From positions 1 to 64,000 of the forward strand of contig SHNG01000059.1 of NCBI GenBank assembly GCA_004295005.1: a stretch of DNA of 64,000 nucleotides, written 5' to 3'. Made by a program: the position numbers and the translations under genes. The stretch is from Gammaproteobacteria bacterium (GTDB lineage: Bacteria > Pseudomonadota > Gammaproteobacteria > Xanthomonadales > Rhodanobacteraceae). Of this stretch, positions 48,533 to 59,537 are shown piece after piece; position 1 is the first letter of the stretch; every line of letters starts with the position of its first letter. The notes under the pieces are model-generated. The model was not told the origin of the DNA, did no database searches, and worked only from the letters and a program-made list of their open reading frames with translations.

Positions 48533-50233
48533 ATGATTCGCCTTGCCTGCGTGGCTGTCGCCGCACTGCTTTCCGTCGCCTGCTCACCTCAGGACGACAC
48601 CACGGCTCCCCCGGCCCAGCCCGAAACCAGGGTCGATGCCAAACCGGCACCGGTGCAACCCACCAGCGAGGGAGCATTTCAGGCTGCGATCACTGCCGAG
48701 GATTTTGCCGCGCGCCTGCAAAAGCTGTCGTCCGATCAGTTTGAGGGTCGCCAGCCAGGCACCATCGGCGAACGCATGTCCACGGCCTACATCAAGGATC
48801 AGTTCGAGCGCATCGGCCTCAAGCCCGGCAACAAGGGCAGCTGGTTCCAGACTGTGCCGATGATGAAGGTGACCCTGCTCGACCCGGCCCAGGTTGCGCT
48901 TGAGGTCAACGGTTCGAAATCGCAACTCAAACTGGGTATCGGCACTGACAGCGTGATCGGCAGCCTCAAGGGAAGTCCTGAAGTCACCCTCAAGGATTCG
49001 CCGATCGTGTTCGTCGGCTACGGCGTCAATGCGCCCGACTGGAACGACTATGCCGACCTCGATGTCGCCGGCAAGACGGTGATCGCGCTGATCAACGATC
49101 CGGGCTGGGGCAGCCAGGATCCGAACCTGTTCAAGGGACCGGCGCTGACCTATTACGGGCGCTGGACCTACAAGTTCGAGGAAGCCGCGCGCCGTGGCGC
49201 CGCGGCCTTGTTCATCGTTCACGAAACCGGCGGTGCGGGTTATCCCTGGAGCGTGGTGCAGAATGGCTGGACGGGTCCGCAATTCTCGTTGCCCGGCAGT
49301 GAGGATCCGGCACCTCGCCTCGATGCCGCCGGCTGGCTCAGCGAAGATGCCGCCACACGCCTGTTTGCCAGCGCCGGCGCGGACTTTGCCAGCCTCAAGA
49401 AGAGTGCCGACATTGCGGGCTTCAAGCCGGTTGCCCTGGACGCCAAACTTTCGGTTACCTTCCGCAGCGGCATCGAGAGCGCCAGCTCCGAAAACGTGAT
49501 CGGCATGCTGCCCGGAAGCGAACGTCCGGATGAGGCGGTTTTCTACACCGCCCACTGGGATCACCTGGGCAAGGACGATTCCCTGACGGGCGACCAGATC
49601 TACAACGGTGCCATCGACAATGCCACCGGCGTGGCCGCCATGATGGAAATCGCCGAGGCCTTGCGTCAACAGCCCACCCGGCGTTCGGTCGTTTTTGCTG
49701 CGGTCACCCTGGAAGAATCGGGGCTGCTCGGTTCGCGCTATCTGGTCGGCCATCTGCCCTTTGCCGCCGACAAGGTGGCCGCCGACATCAATATCGACAT
49801 CCTCGCCCTGAGTGGGCCAAGCCGCAGCGTAACCTCGATCGGTTACGGCCAGTCCGAAATGGATGATTACCTGATTGCCGCCGCGAAAGAGCAGTCACGC
49901 ACTGTGGTGCCCGACGACAAGCCGGAGAAGGGGTTCTTCTTCCGATCCGATCACATCAACTTTGCCCGCGCCGGCATTCCCGCCCTGTACGCATCCAGTG
50001 GCATGGACCTGGTCGACGGCGGCGAGGCGGCCGGACGCAAGGCGGCGGATGACTACACGGCCAACCGTTACCACAAACCAGCCGACGACTACGATCCAGC
50101 CTGGGATTTCCGTGGTGCCGTGCAAGACATGGATCTGCTGCTGGCCATCGGCAAGCGCCTTGCCGACGAATCGACCTATCCGCAATGGAAAGCTGGCGCG
50201 GATTTCTCGCGTCCCGCAACCACGGAACCATAG
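48533..50233 (+). CDS. M28 family zinc aminopeptidase lipoprotein
   Basis: A 566-residue lipoprotein: lipobox VAC with acylated Cys17, a Pro-rich linker, then a PA-like protease-associated domain (about 150-260) inserted before the M28 catalytic core. Zinc ligands: H341 and D343 in HWDHLG, D362 in AIDNATG, Glu pair E394-E395 in LEESG. It would release N-terminal residues from peptides at the cell envelope. The ATG at 48533 follows CGGAGTG and starts the lipoprotein signal; a longer frame from 48503 has none. Four tandem repeats begin directly after the stop. Confidence 0.85.
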   Translation: MIRLACVAVAALLSVACSPQDDTTAPPAQPETRVDAKPAPVQPTSEGAFQAAITAEDFAARLQKLSSDQFEGRQPGTIGERMSTAYIKDQFERIGLKPGNKGSWFQTVPMMKVTLLDPAQVALEVNGSKSQLKLGIGTDSVIGSLKGSPEVTLKDSPIVFVGYGVNAPDWNDYADLDVAGKTVIALINDPGWGSQDPNLFKGPALTYYGRWTYKFEEAARRGAAALFIVHETGGAGYPWSVVQNGWTGPQFSLPGSEDPAPRLDAAGWLSEDAATRLFASAGADFASLKKSADIAGFKPVALDAKLSVTFRSGIESASSENVIGMLPGSERPDEAVFYTAHWDHLGKDDSLTGDQIYNGAIDNATGVAAMMEIAEALRQQPTRRSVVFAAVTLEESGLLGSRYLVGHLPFAADKVAADINIDILALSGPSRSVTSIGYGQSEMDDYLIAAAKEQSRTVVPDDKPEKGFFFRSDHINFARAGIPALYASSGMDLVDGGEAAGRKAADDYTANRYHKPADDYDPAWDFRGAVQDMDLLLAIGKRLADESTYPQWKAGADFSRPATTEP

Positions 50234-50240
50234 ACATCAG

Positions 50241-50586
50241 CCGCAACAGCCGAGCAAGCACGGCTCTACAGGAATCCCGATGCCGTCGTAGAGCGGAGCT
50301 TGCTCCGCTTTCGGCAACCCCCGCCGCAACAGTCGGGCAAGCTCGGCTCTACAGGAATCCCGATGCCGCCGTAGAGCGCAGCTTGCTCCGCTTTCTTGCT
50401 CCGCTTTCCGCAACCCCGCCACAACAGCCGGGCAAGCTCCGCTCTACAAGAATTCCAATGCCGTCGTAGAGCGCAGCTTGCTCCGCTTTCTTGCTCCGCT
50501 TTCCGCAACCCCGCCACAACAGCCGGGCAAGCTCCGCTCTACAAGAATTCGAATGCCGTCGTAGAGCGCAGCTTGCTCCGCTTTCC
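50241..50586. repeat. Four tandem repeats of about 83-96 bp
   Basis: Units begin near 50241, 50324, 50420 and 50515. Each holds CAACAGCCGGGCAAGC, a CTCTACAAGAAT segment and a palindrome GTAGAGCGCAGCTTGCTCCG. Units 2 and 3 carry an additional TTGCTCCGCTTTC. This is a locally amplified REP-like sequence, not a CRISPR: there are no unique spacers of constant length. Confidence 0.8.
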
Positions 50587-50603
50587 CGCTTGCACGGATA
50601 TTT

Positions 50604-50622
50604 ATTGCGAATCATTCTCACT
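50604..50622 (+). promoter_or_regulatory. Fur box upstream of the siderophore receptor
   Basis: ATTGCGAATCATTCTCACT matches 15 of 19 positions of the consensus AATGAGAATCATTCTCATT, 117 bp upstream of the receptor start. It predicts iron-responsive repression by Fur of the receptor and the downstream hydroxylase. Confidence 0.7.
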
Positions 50623-50738
50623 TGCGCTTTAATTGCGCGGCTAACCCGCCTGCATTGCTGTACTTGCCGACCTGCGCGTGTGGCGTGCCGAGTCCCATGG
50701 CCAAGGCGGAAACCGTTTCCAGGAAAGGAGTTGTTCCG

Positions 50739-53090
50739 ATGTCGCTCATCAAGAGTCGCAAGCATGCGACCCCGTCGTTGCGCCAGTTGTCGCCAAGCAT
50801 GGCGTCTCTGGCAACCAGTATTGCCCTCGCCTTGCCTGCCGCAGCCATGGCGGCGGATAGCATCGCGACGGGTGCCGATGAGGGATACCTGGTCGCCGAT
50901 GCCGGAAACACCACCCAGCTCCCCACCGTTCCAGTGGAGGGCAATCAGGCGCCGGCATACAAGGTCGACAACCTGTCTTCACCCAAGTTTGTGAAGCCGC
51001 TGGTGGACACAACCCAGACCATCCAGATCATTTCCAGCGACATCATCCGCGATCAGGGCGCGACCAACCTTACCGAGGCGCTGCGCAACAGCCCGGGCGT
51101 TGGTACGTTCTACGTTGGCGAAAACGGCAACACTGCCACCGGTGATACCGTCTACTTGCGCGGATTTGATGCCTCGTCCAGCATCTACGTGGATGGCGTG
51201 CGTGATCTCGGCAGTATTTCGCGCGATGTGTTCAACACCGACCAGGTGGAATTGACCAAGGGTGCCGCCGGAACCGACAACGGCCGCAGCTCGCCGAGTG
51301 GCGCGATCAATCTCGTATCCAAACAACCGATGCTTGAGGATGCCTTCAGCGGATCGGTTGCCCTCGGAACATCCAGCCAGAAGCGCATCACCGCAGACTT
51401 GAACAAGAAGTTCAACAGCGCTTCTGGTTCAGCTTTCAGGCTCAACCTGATGGCGCAGGACAGCGGCGTGCCGGGCCGCGACCAGCTTGAGCAGGATCGC
51501 TGGGGTTTTGCCCCGTCCCTGGCATTCGGCCTGGCGGGTTCCACGCGCTTCTACCTCAATTTCCTGCACGTGAAGCAGAGCAATGTGCCGGATGGCGGCG
51601 TGTTCACCATTGGCCTGCCCGGCTACAGCTCACCCGACCCGGCGCGCCCCGAACTCGGCCTCGCCCCGCGCGTCGATTCGGAAAACTTCTATGGCACGAA
51701 TGACGACCACGACGACGTGCGTGCCGACATGTTCACGGCGCGCGTCGAGCACGACTTCAACGAAGACCTGAAACTGCAAAACACGACGCGCTGGGGTCGC
51801 ACCGAACAGGATTACCTGCTCACTTCCTACCGCGGAAACACCGAGAACCTGCTGACGCCGGACATCAACGACCCATCCACCTGGACGATTGCGCGCAGCA
51901 TTCCCACGTTCAAGGACCACACCAATCGCATTCTCACCAACCAGACCAACCTGCGCTTGCATTCCGGCAGCGGCAGCTTCGAGAACGATTTCAGCGGCGG
52001 CCTTGAATTCACCCACGAAAAGCTCGACACCATCGACAAGCGAATTCTCGATGGCGGATCGTGGCCTGCAGCCAGTGTCTACAACCCGAACCCGAATGTG
52101 GCGGCCCCGCTGTATGGCCCGAGCGGCGCCAAGGGTTCCGGCAAGAGCGAAACGCTCGCGCTTTACGCCTTCGACACGGTCACCCTCAACGAGCGCTGGC
52201 AGTTGAATGCCGGTGTTCGCCTGGACCGTTTCGATGCCGACTTCAACAGCACACTGGTGTGCGGCACCGGTGGCGCGCCGGCTTGTGGCGAGCTTGCGCC
52301 AGGAACCATCGTGCCGGGTGTCGATGAATCGACGTCCGATACCCTGTTCAGTTGGAAGGTCGGCGCGCTGTTCAAGCCGGCAGCCAACGGCAGCGTCTAC
52401 GCCAATTACTCCATCGTTCAGCAGCCTCCGGGTGGCGGTTCGCTGGAGCTGAGCTCACGCCCGAGCAGCGCCAACAATGCCATCTACGATCCGCAGGAAG
52501 CCAAGACAGCCGAGATCGGCACCAAGTGGGAATTGGCCGACAACCATCTGTTGCTCAGCGCTGCCCTGTATCGCACCGACATCAGCAATGAAATCGTGCG
52601 AGATCCGGTGGATCTGCTGTACTACCAGATTGGCGAGAAGCGTGTGCAAGGCATCGAACTGAGCGCCATCGGCAAGATCACCGATGCCTGGTCGATCTCG
52701 GCCGGCTACACCACGATGGACACCGAAGTGATCGAGGGCGTCGCCGTTTCCCAGGATGGTTCCAGCGAGCTTGCCTACACCCCGGAAAGTGCATTCACCG
52801 CCTGGACCACCTATCAAACTCCGTTCAATCTCACCTTCGGTGGCGGTGCCCGCTATTCGGGCGAGATGAAGCGCGGCACCGATGGCGCGGTCGGTACCCC
52901 GGAATACACCGAGGCCTATTGGGTGTTTGATGCGGTTGTCACTTACGCATTCAACGAGCACCTGAATCTGCGCCTGAACGCCTACAATCTGTTCGACAAG
53001 GATTACGTGACGGCCATCAACAAGAGTGGCTATCGCTACACCCCAGGCATGCCGCGCTCCTGGATGCTCACGGCCGATTTCCGCTTCTGA
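50739..53090 (+). CDS. TonB-dependent siderophore receptor (Fiu/CatA type)
   Basis: A 783-residue outer-membrane receptor: signal peptide ending AAMAADS, plug domain with TQTIQIISSDIIRDQGATNL and GVGTFYVGENGNTATGDTVY, an NxLRGFD-like box (VYLRGFDASSSIYVDG), then a 22-strand barrel ending in the aromatic WMLTADFRF. It imports ferric catecholate siderophores or breakdown products using TonB energy. AGGAAAGGAG is 8 nt before the ATG at 50739. The Fur box upstream and the PKHD hydroxylase gene 14 bp downstream match the Fiu-YbiX / PiuA-PiuC iron-uptake pair. Confidence 0.9.
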   Translation: MSLIKSRKHATPSLRQLSPSMASLATSIALALPAAAMAADSIATGADEGYLVADAGNTTQLPTVPVEGNQAPAYKVDNLSSPKFVKPLVDTTQTIQIISSDIIRDQGATNLTEALRNSPGVGTFYVGENGNTATGDTVYLRGFDASSSIYVDGVRDLGSISRDVFNTDQVELTKGAAGTDNGRSSPSGAINLVSKQPMLEDAFSGSVALGTSSQKRITADLNKKFNSASGSAFRLNLMAQDSGVPGRDQLEQDRWGFAPSLAFGLAGSTRFYLNFLHVKQSNVPDGGVFTIGLPGYSSPDPARPELGLAPRVDSENFYGTNDDHDDVRADMFTARVEHDFNEDLKLQNTTRWGRTEQDYLLTSYRGNTENLLTPDINDPSTWTIARSIPTFKDHTNRILTNQTNLRLHSGSGSFENDFSGGLEFTHEKLDTIDKRILDGGSWPAASVYNPNPNVAAPLYGPSGAKGSGKSETLALYAFDTVTLNERWQLNAGVRLDRFDADFNSTLVCGTGGAPACGELAPGTIVPGVDESTSDTLFSWKVGALFKPAANGSVYANYSIVQQPPGGGSLELSSRPSSANNAIYDPQEAKTAEIGTKWELADNHLLLSAALYRTDISNEIVRDPVDLLYYQIGEKRVQGIELSAIGKITDAWSISAGYTTMDTEVIEGVAVSQDGSSELAYTPESAFTAWTTYQTPFNLTFGGGARYSGEMKRGTDGAVGTPEYTEAYWVFDAVVTYAFNEHLNLRLNAYNLFDKDYVTAINKSGYRYTPGMPRSWMLTADFRF

Positions 53091-53104
53091 CCCGCAGGTA
53101 AGCC

Positions 53105-53794
53105 ATGCTGCTGCACATTGCAGGGGTACTCGATCAGGACCAGGTTGCCGAATTCCGGCGTGTACTGGATTCGGCAGACTGGATTGATGGCCGCGAGACG
53201 GTCGGATCGCAAGGCGCCCAGGTAAAACGCAACGAGCAGTTGCCGGACACCTCACCCTTGCGGGAATTGCTCGGCCAGCGCATCCAGAAGGCGCTGGCCA
53301 GCAACCCGCTGTTCCATGCTGCCGCGCTGCCGCTGCGCTATCTGCCGCCACGTTTCAATCGCTACTCCGGTGGCGGCACGTACGGCTTCCATGTGGATGG
53401 CTCGGTGATGACGGTCAACCTGCCGGGACACGCGCTTGCGCAGTTGCGCAGTGACATCGCCTGCACGGTATTCCTGAGCGAGCCGGATGAATACGATGGC
53501 GGCGAGCTCATCGTCAGCGACACCTATGGTGAACACGAAGTCAAATTGCCGGCGGGTGATGCCGTGGTGTACCCGGCCAGCAGCCTGCACAAGGTTCAAC
53601 CGGTGACGCGCGGTGCGCGCGTGGCCTCGTTCCTCTGGGTGCAAAGCCTGGTGCGCGACGAAGGCCAGCGGCGCTTGCTGTTCGAACTGGATACTTCAAT
53701 CCAGACCCTGACCCGGTCCGGAGCGGACCACGCCGCCGTGCTCACCCTCACCAGCGTCTATCACAACCTGCTCAGGCGCTGGGCGGAAACCTGA
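53105..53794 (+). CDS. PKHD-type Fe(II)/2-oxoglutarate hydroxylase (YbiX/PiuC type)
   Basis: A 229-residue cytosolic dioxygenase. Iron ligands: HxD in FHVDGSV and the distal His in SSLHKVQPV; 2-oxoglutarate is held by the Arg in TRGARVAS. The product length and the adjacent Fiu-type receptor match YbiX/PiuC. It starts 14 bp after the receptor stop with GCAGG upstream, so both are expected to be under the same Fur box. Its exact substrate is not established for the family. Confidence 0.9.
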   Translation: MLLHIAGVLDQDQVAEFRRVLDSADWIDGRETVGSQGAQVKRNEQLPDTSPLRELLGQRIQKALASNPLFHAAALPLRYLPPRFNRYSGGGTYGFHVDGSVMTVNLPGHALAQLRSDIACTVFLSEPDEYDGGELIVSDTYGEHEVKLPAGDAVVYPASSLHKVQPVTRGARVASFLWVQSLVRDEGQRRLLFELDTSIQTLTRSGADHAAVLTLTSVYHNLLRRWAET

Positions 53795-54051
53795 ACGCAT
53801 TGCCTGTGGCGTTGGCTGGATGAAATCGCGACGCCCGTAACTCGGGAAAACCCGCGGGGCGCATCCACCGACAACACTCTTGTGCACGGCAAGACGGCGG
53901 ATGCACTTCGATTATCCGCCCTGCAGGGGCAGAGCGCGCATCGTGATGTGCGATTCCATGAAATGCTAAACGATCGCTCGCTGCATGGCTGCATGCGACC
54001 AACGCTCGTGTACGATGCGGGTTGCTCGGATGGAATCAGGGGAATTGCCGA

Positions 54052-54411
54052 ATGTACTGTCCAAATTGCGCGCAGCCGAACGTCGATTCGGCCCTGACCT
54101 GCAGTCGCTGCGGAGCAAGCCTGCCCACGCAGATGTATGCCTCATCTTCAACCCCGGCGGCCTACGAAAAGGTCGACAACAATCTGGTCTGGGCCATCCT
54201 TGCGACCCTGTTCTGCTGCCTGCCGACCGGCATCGTGGCCATCGTGTATGCCGCCCAGGTCGATTCGAAGGTCAGCGCAGGCGATGTGGCCGGCGCCCGC
54301 CAGTCGGCACGCAATGCGGCAACCTGGAGTTGGGTATCCCTCGGCTTGGGCCTGCTGTTCATCCTGCTCTACTTTGGCCTGGTGGCGTTCAGCATCGGCC
54401 TGAGCGGATGA
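54052..54411 (+). CDS. Zinc-ribbon CD225/dispanin-like membrane protein
   Basis: A 119-residue protein: an N-terminal zinc ribbon (CPNCAQPNVDSALTCSRC, two CxxC knuckles), a flexible linker, then two membrane segments with the CD225-type signature NNLVWAILATLFCCLPTGIV and AAQVDSKVSAGDVAGARQSA between them. Function in bacteria is unknown. Its TGA overlaps the next gene's ATG (ATGA), so the pair is coupled. The ATG at 54052 is chosen because the zinc ribbon starts immediately. Confidence 0.8.
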   Translation: MYCPNCAQPNVDSALTCSRCGASLPTQMYASSSTPAAYEKVDNNLVWAILATLFCCLPTGIVAIVYAAQVDSKVSAGDVAGARQSARNAATWSWVSLGLGLLFILLYFGLVAFSIGLSG

Positions 54412-54857
54412 CCCGTTGGCGTGTGTCCGCAGTCTGGTTTGAGGCGCTGCGCATGCGCATCTCCGCGCAGCCATGGATGGGGCCCGCGGCTCTCGCTGTG
54501 GCTGCCCTGCTGGTCGTTGCGGTTCTGACGCATGCCGATCCCTACGCTGCCGACAGTCTGCTTCCCGGCTGCCCGTTTCATGCACTGACCGGCCTGTTCT
54601 GTCCTGGTTGTGGTGCGACGAGGGCCGTGCACGCCCTGATCCACGGCAATCCGCTGCTCGCCCTGCGCATGAATCTGCTGGCTACCCTGGCCATTCCGCT
54701 GCTGCCGCTGATGCTGTTGCGCTCCCTGCGCGGCCCTGGCCCAGCCACCGTCTGGCTGACCGATGCCCGGCCCTGGGCCGCGCTGGTGCTGGGCTTCACC
54801 CTGCTGCGCAACCTGCCGCTGATGCCCTTCCTGCTGCTGGCCCCGCTGCCGCACTGA
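54408..54857 (+). CDS. DUF2752 membrane protein
   Basis: A 149-residue protein with three to four hydrophobic segments and the DUF2752 motif LLPGCPFHALTGLFCPGCGATRA, a Cys-rich loop between helices that could bind metal. It overlaps the CD225-like gene by 4 nt. DUF2752 and CD225/TM2 proteins often neighbour each other; no function is established. Confidence 0.8.
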   Translation: MTRWRVSAVWFEALRMRISAQPWMGPAALAVAALLVVAVLTHADPYAADSLLPGCPFHALTGLFCPGCGATRAVHALIHGNPLLALRMNLLATLAIPLLPLMLLRSLRGPGPATVWLTDARPWAALVLGFTLLRNLPLMPFLLLAPLPH

Positions 54858-55136
54858 ACAGCGGCTGCACCCCCGGTGGATACTTGGCACGGGCTGGCGC
54901 GGCTTCGTGTAAAATCCGCGCGCCGAATCAGGCGGTGCCTGATCCCCTTGAGGCCCCGGAAGTCGGTTTTGAACCGGGCAATCGGCATCGTTCCCAAGCC
55001 ATGGACCCGACAGCAGCGCCTCGCGGCGCACCCCTGCTGGCCGGCTCAATGTCGCTTTTTCATGGCCACAGCGTGAATCGACCCCGGGTCGATGCCTGCC
55101 TTGGCCGAATGTTCAACCAGGTATCAGAGAACCATC
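54858..55136 (+). promoter_or_regulatory. Leader region of the EF-G gene
   Basis: A 279-bp gap without a convincing gene. TTGGCA (54884) and TAAAAT (54910-54915) could be promoter boxes, but their 20-nt spacer is long for sigma-70. A small perfect palindrome GACCCCGGGTC occurs near 55080. Nothing identifies a riboswitch. Confidence 0.25.
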
Positions 55137-57266
<2,130 letters not shown>

Positions 57267-57304
57267 GGTTCAACGCGCTCCTGAACCGGCAATCCATCGC
57301 CTGC

Positions 57305-57350
57305 CAACGCCAGCGTACCGCCCTGCGGTCGCAGGCGTTGTTGTTTGTGC
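57305..57350 (+). terminator. Candidate terminator after EF-G
   Basis: CAACGCC (57305-57311) can pair with GGCGTTG (57334-57340) followed by TTGTTTGT. The loop is long and partly structured, so this is a weak candidate. Confidence 0.35.
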
Positions 57351-57477
57351 CATTGGATTGCGCGCCAGGCAATTTTCCGGAGCACGCAACCGCACAGCGC
57401 CAAACCGGTACCAACTCCCAATGCCGCATGATTTTTCCGCAGAGCGGCATATTCCACTGTTCTGCAGGGAGACTGCC

Positions 57478-57915
57478 ATGTCGTTGCTCGCTCGCTCCAT
57501 TCGTATCGCCAGTTCCGTTGCGCTCTTTACCGCTGGTTTCGCATTCACCGCCCCGGCTTTCGCAGGAGATGCCATCGTTTTCAACGTCAGCAACGTGGGC
57601 ATGTCGGCATGGTCAATCGATGGCCAGAACAATCCACCGCTGACCCTGATGCGCGGCCAGACCTATGAGTTTGTGATGCAGGGCACCAGCAGCGTGCATC
57701 CGTTCAACATCAACACCACCAACACCACGGGATCGGCCAACCTGTACAACGACGGCGTGACCAACAACGGCGCCAGCGGCAACCAGACTCTGACCTTCGT
57801 GGTTCCCGTCAATGCGCCGGATACCCTGCATTACAACTGCGGCAATCACGCCGGCATGAACGGCCCGATCACCATTCTCACCGACGAAATTTTCACGAAC
57901 GGGTTTGAGCCTTGA
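57478..57915 (+). CDS. Secreted cupredoxin-like protein with IFTNGFE tail
   Basis: A 145-residue protein with a signal peptide (to about AFAG) and a single cupredoxin fold. Likely copper ligands are His in HPFNINTT and the C-terminal cluster in YNCGNHAGMNG (Cys, His, Met), giving a type 1 copper site. It ends DEIFTNGFEP, another version of the tail shared by unrelated secreted proteins here. Electron transfer or copper binding is inferred. The ATG at 57478 follows GGGAGAC. Confidence 0.75.
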   Translation: MSLLARSIRIASSVALFTAGFAFTAPAFAGDAIVFNVSNVGMSAWSIDGQNNPPLTLMRGQTYEFVMQGTSSVHPFNINTTNTTGSANLYNDGVTNNGASGNQTLTFVVPVNAPDTLHYNCGNHAGMNGPITILTDEIFTNGFEP

Positions 57916-57970
57916 TTCGGGACGCGGGATTCGGAACGCGGAACGCGGGACGCGGGACGCGGGATTCGGG
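57915..57970. repeat. Heptamer-like tandem repeats (GGGACGC / GGAACGC / GGGATTC)
   Basis: A run of degenerate 7-8 bp units directly behind the cupredoxin gene: GGGACGC, GGGATTC, GGAACGC and so on. The same units occur inside the lhr coding sequence at 61341-61361. Such short repeats are common in intergenic regions of Xanthomonadaceae. Confidence 0.65.
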
Positions 57971-57989
57971 CAGCATTTCTCCCTCTCCC

Positions 57990-59320
57990 CTGACGTTTCC
58001 CCGCTTTTTCATGCGGGAACCCCCAAGTGTTTTCGTAGCGCATGATCGCCTTGTTCTGAGAAGGGGATTGTCAGATGCATGCATAGCTGAACACCCAGAG
58101 TGATTAACGAAAGTTCTCGGGTCTTGCGTGTGGTGGCCATGAACTTTCGATGCAGGCCTTCTGCTTCGGCGATTTGGCCGATGTGCCACAACAAGAAGGC
58201 CGCCAAGGTGCCGATCAACAACAATGCCTGCAAGCGTAGTGCACTGCGCGAACGGCCAATCTCCATACCCATCCCAAAGTGCAGCGATTTGGTGTCGCGA
58301 AAGTTTTCCTCGATTTGCATGCGTCGTGCGTACAAGGCCACGATTTCGTCTGCGCGCAATGAGCGCAACCCAGTGGAATGCGCCAATACCCAAGGCTCGC
58401 GGGCGCTGCGTTTGGCTTCCAGCCGTGCCTTGCAAATCGCACCACTGCCTGGTCGGCGATAGGGTTTGCGGCCCGTGCGCTTGCGCCACACGCGCACCAG
58501 ATCGCAAGGCAATCGGTTGTGGGTTGTGAGTTGACAATCGGATTGCCGCTGGGCCTTGGTGCAAGCGTTGTGTCCCCACTGCATCGCTTCCTGCCAAAGG
58601 CCTTCGCCAATGCGCATCTTGCTACGCCCACGAATCCGACCAATCCAGCCCCAGCCGTGCTTCTCCACACGCTTGAACCATGGAATGCGAAAGCCGGCGT
58701 CCGTTACCGCGACCACCGCACTGTCCTTCGGTATCCACTGCGCCAGCGCATTCAACAAGGCCGCTTCGGCACGGCGGTTACCTTGTTTGGCTGCCGGATA
58801 CACCTGTTGGTACACCGTCAGTCCACGCCCCATGCCCAGCCAGACCACCGAGGCGCGCAACTCCACAAAGGCACCGCCCGGCGCAGCCGATGACCAGTCC
58901 ACCGCAATCACCAGCACAGACAACCAACGGCACAAACAGGTCAATAGCGCCCTCGCCACCTGTGCGCACTCCGCTTTCGTGCGCACGTGGCCGATGTGGC
59001 GATCCACCTGCTTCAGGCTGGACTTCATGCTGCGATTGACGCCGGACATGTGCCGCGCCAGCTTGGACAGCGTCAATGCGCAACCGCACATGGCCACCCA
59101 AACCAATCCAGTCAAAACACGGCGTCGGGCACCGTGCATGACCGACAAATGGGCTTCCAGAAACTGCGCTACGATTTGACCTGCGTGCACGACCGCCTCC
59201 GAAACAATCGCTAGTTGCGTCGGAGAAAAAATCGGTCATGCACGCGCTGTTTTTTCCGAAGCTACGCGCAAACACATGTTTTGAAAAACGTTTCTTCAAT
59301 AAAAAGCGGGGAAACGTCAG
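57990..59320 (-). mobile_element. Intact IS4-type insertion sequence
   Basis: A 1331-bp element with 20-bp terminal inverted repeats CTGACGTTTCCCCGCTTTTT (57990-58009, and its complement at 59301-59320). It is flanked by a perfect 9-bp direct repeat CCCTCTCCC (57981-57989 and 59321-59329), the target duplication. It encodes one transposase. The target was a REP-like repeat: joining the flanks restores CCCTCTCCCGCTGGCGGGAG. Confidence 0.9.
58009..59190 (-). CDS. IS4-family DDE transposase
   Basis: A 393-residue transposase with catalytic Asp in AVDWSS, Asp in VTDAGFR, and the IS4 signature YARRMQIEENFRDTK (Y-x2-R-x3-E-x6-K) holding the catalytic Glu. The start is GTG at 59190, preceded by GGAGG; the stop lies at the edge of the left inverted repeat. 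No frameshift or internal stop, so the element may be active. Confidence 0.9.
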   Translation of the reverse strand: MHAGQIVAQFLEAHLSVMHGARRRVLTGLVWVAMCGCALTLSKLARHMSGVNRSMKSSLKQVDRHIGHVRTKAECAQVARALLTCLCRWLSVLVIAVDWSSAAPGGAFVELRASVVWLGMGRGLTVYQQVYPAAKQGNRRAEAALLNALAQWIPKDSAVVAVTDAGFRIPWFKRVEKHGWGWIGRIRGRSKMRIGEGLWQEAMQWGHNACTKAQRQSDCQLTTHNRLPCDLVRVWRKRTGRKPYRRPGSGAICKARLEAKRSAREPWVLAHSTGLRSLRADEIVALYARRMQIEENFRDTKSLHFGMGMEIGRSRSALRLQALLLIGTLAAFLLWHIGQIAEAEGLHRKFMATTRKTRELSLITLGVQLCMHLTIPFSEQGDHALRKHLGVPA

Positions 59321-59449
59321 CCCTCTCCCGCTGGCGGGAGAGGGTTGGGGTGAGGGTGGTGCAACACGCACACTGAAGGTTTCAAGCAAGCCCAAACCCC
59401 ACCCTCACCCGCGCCCTTGGCGCGACCTCTCCCGCCAGCGGGAGAGGCG
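59321..59449. repeat. Inverted pair of REP-like repeats interrupted by the IS
   Basis: CCCTCTCCCGCTGGCGGGAG and GGGTTGGGGTGAGGG at 59321-59358, then an inverse copy with CCACCCTCACCC and CTCTCCCGCCAGCGGGAGAG at 59398-59449. The left end of the first copy is the IS target. Related to the repeat at 18,078. The IS and these repeats fill most of the gap before lhr. Confidence 0.7.
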
Positions 59450-59537
59450 GAACAGCACCGCGTCCCGCTCATTTCCGTCTCACGCCTTGAGACACTCGCG
59501 GGTGTAGGCTGACTGTCCGTCGTCGCCCACTTTCGAC

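Noticed and set aside
50241..50586. Tandem repeats as a CRISPR array
   Set aside because: Units are 83-96 bp and similar along their whole length; there are no short identical repeats separated by unique spacers and no cas genes.
54884..54900. Sigma-54 promoter (TTGGCAC-N-GGCGC) before EF-G
   Set aside because: The -12 element lacks a correctly spaced GC; the pairing is off by one base.
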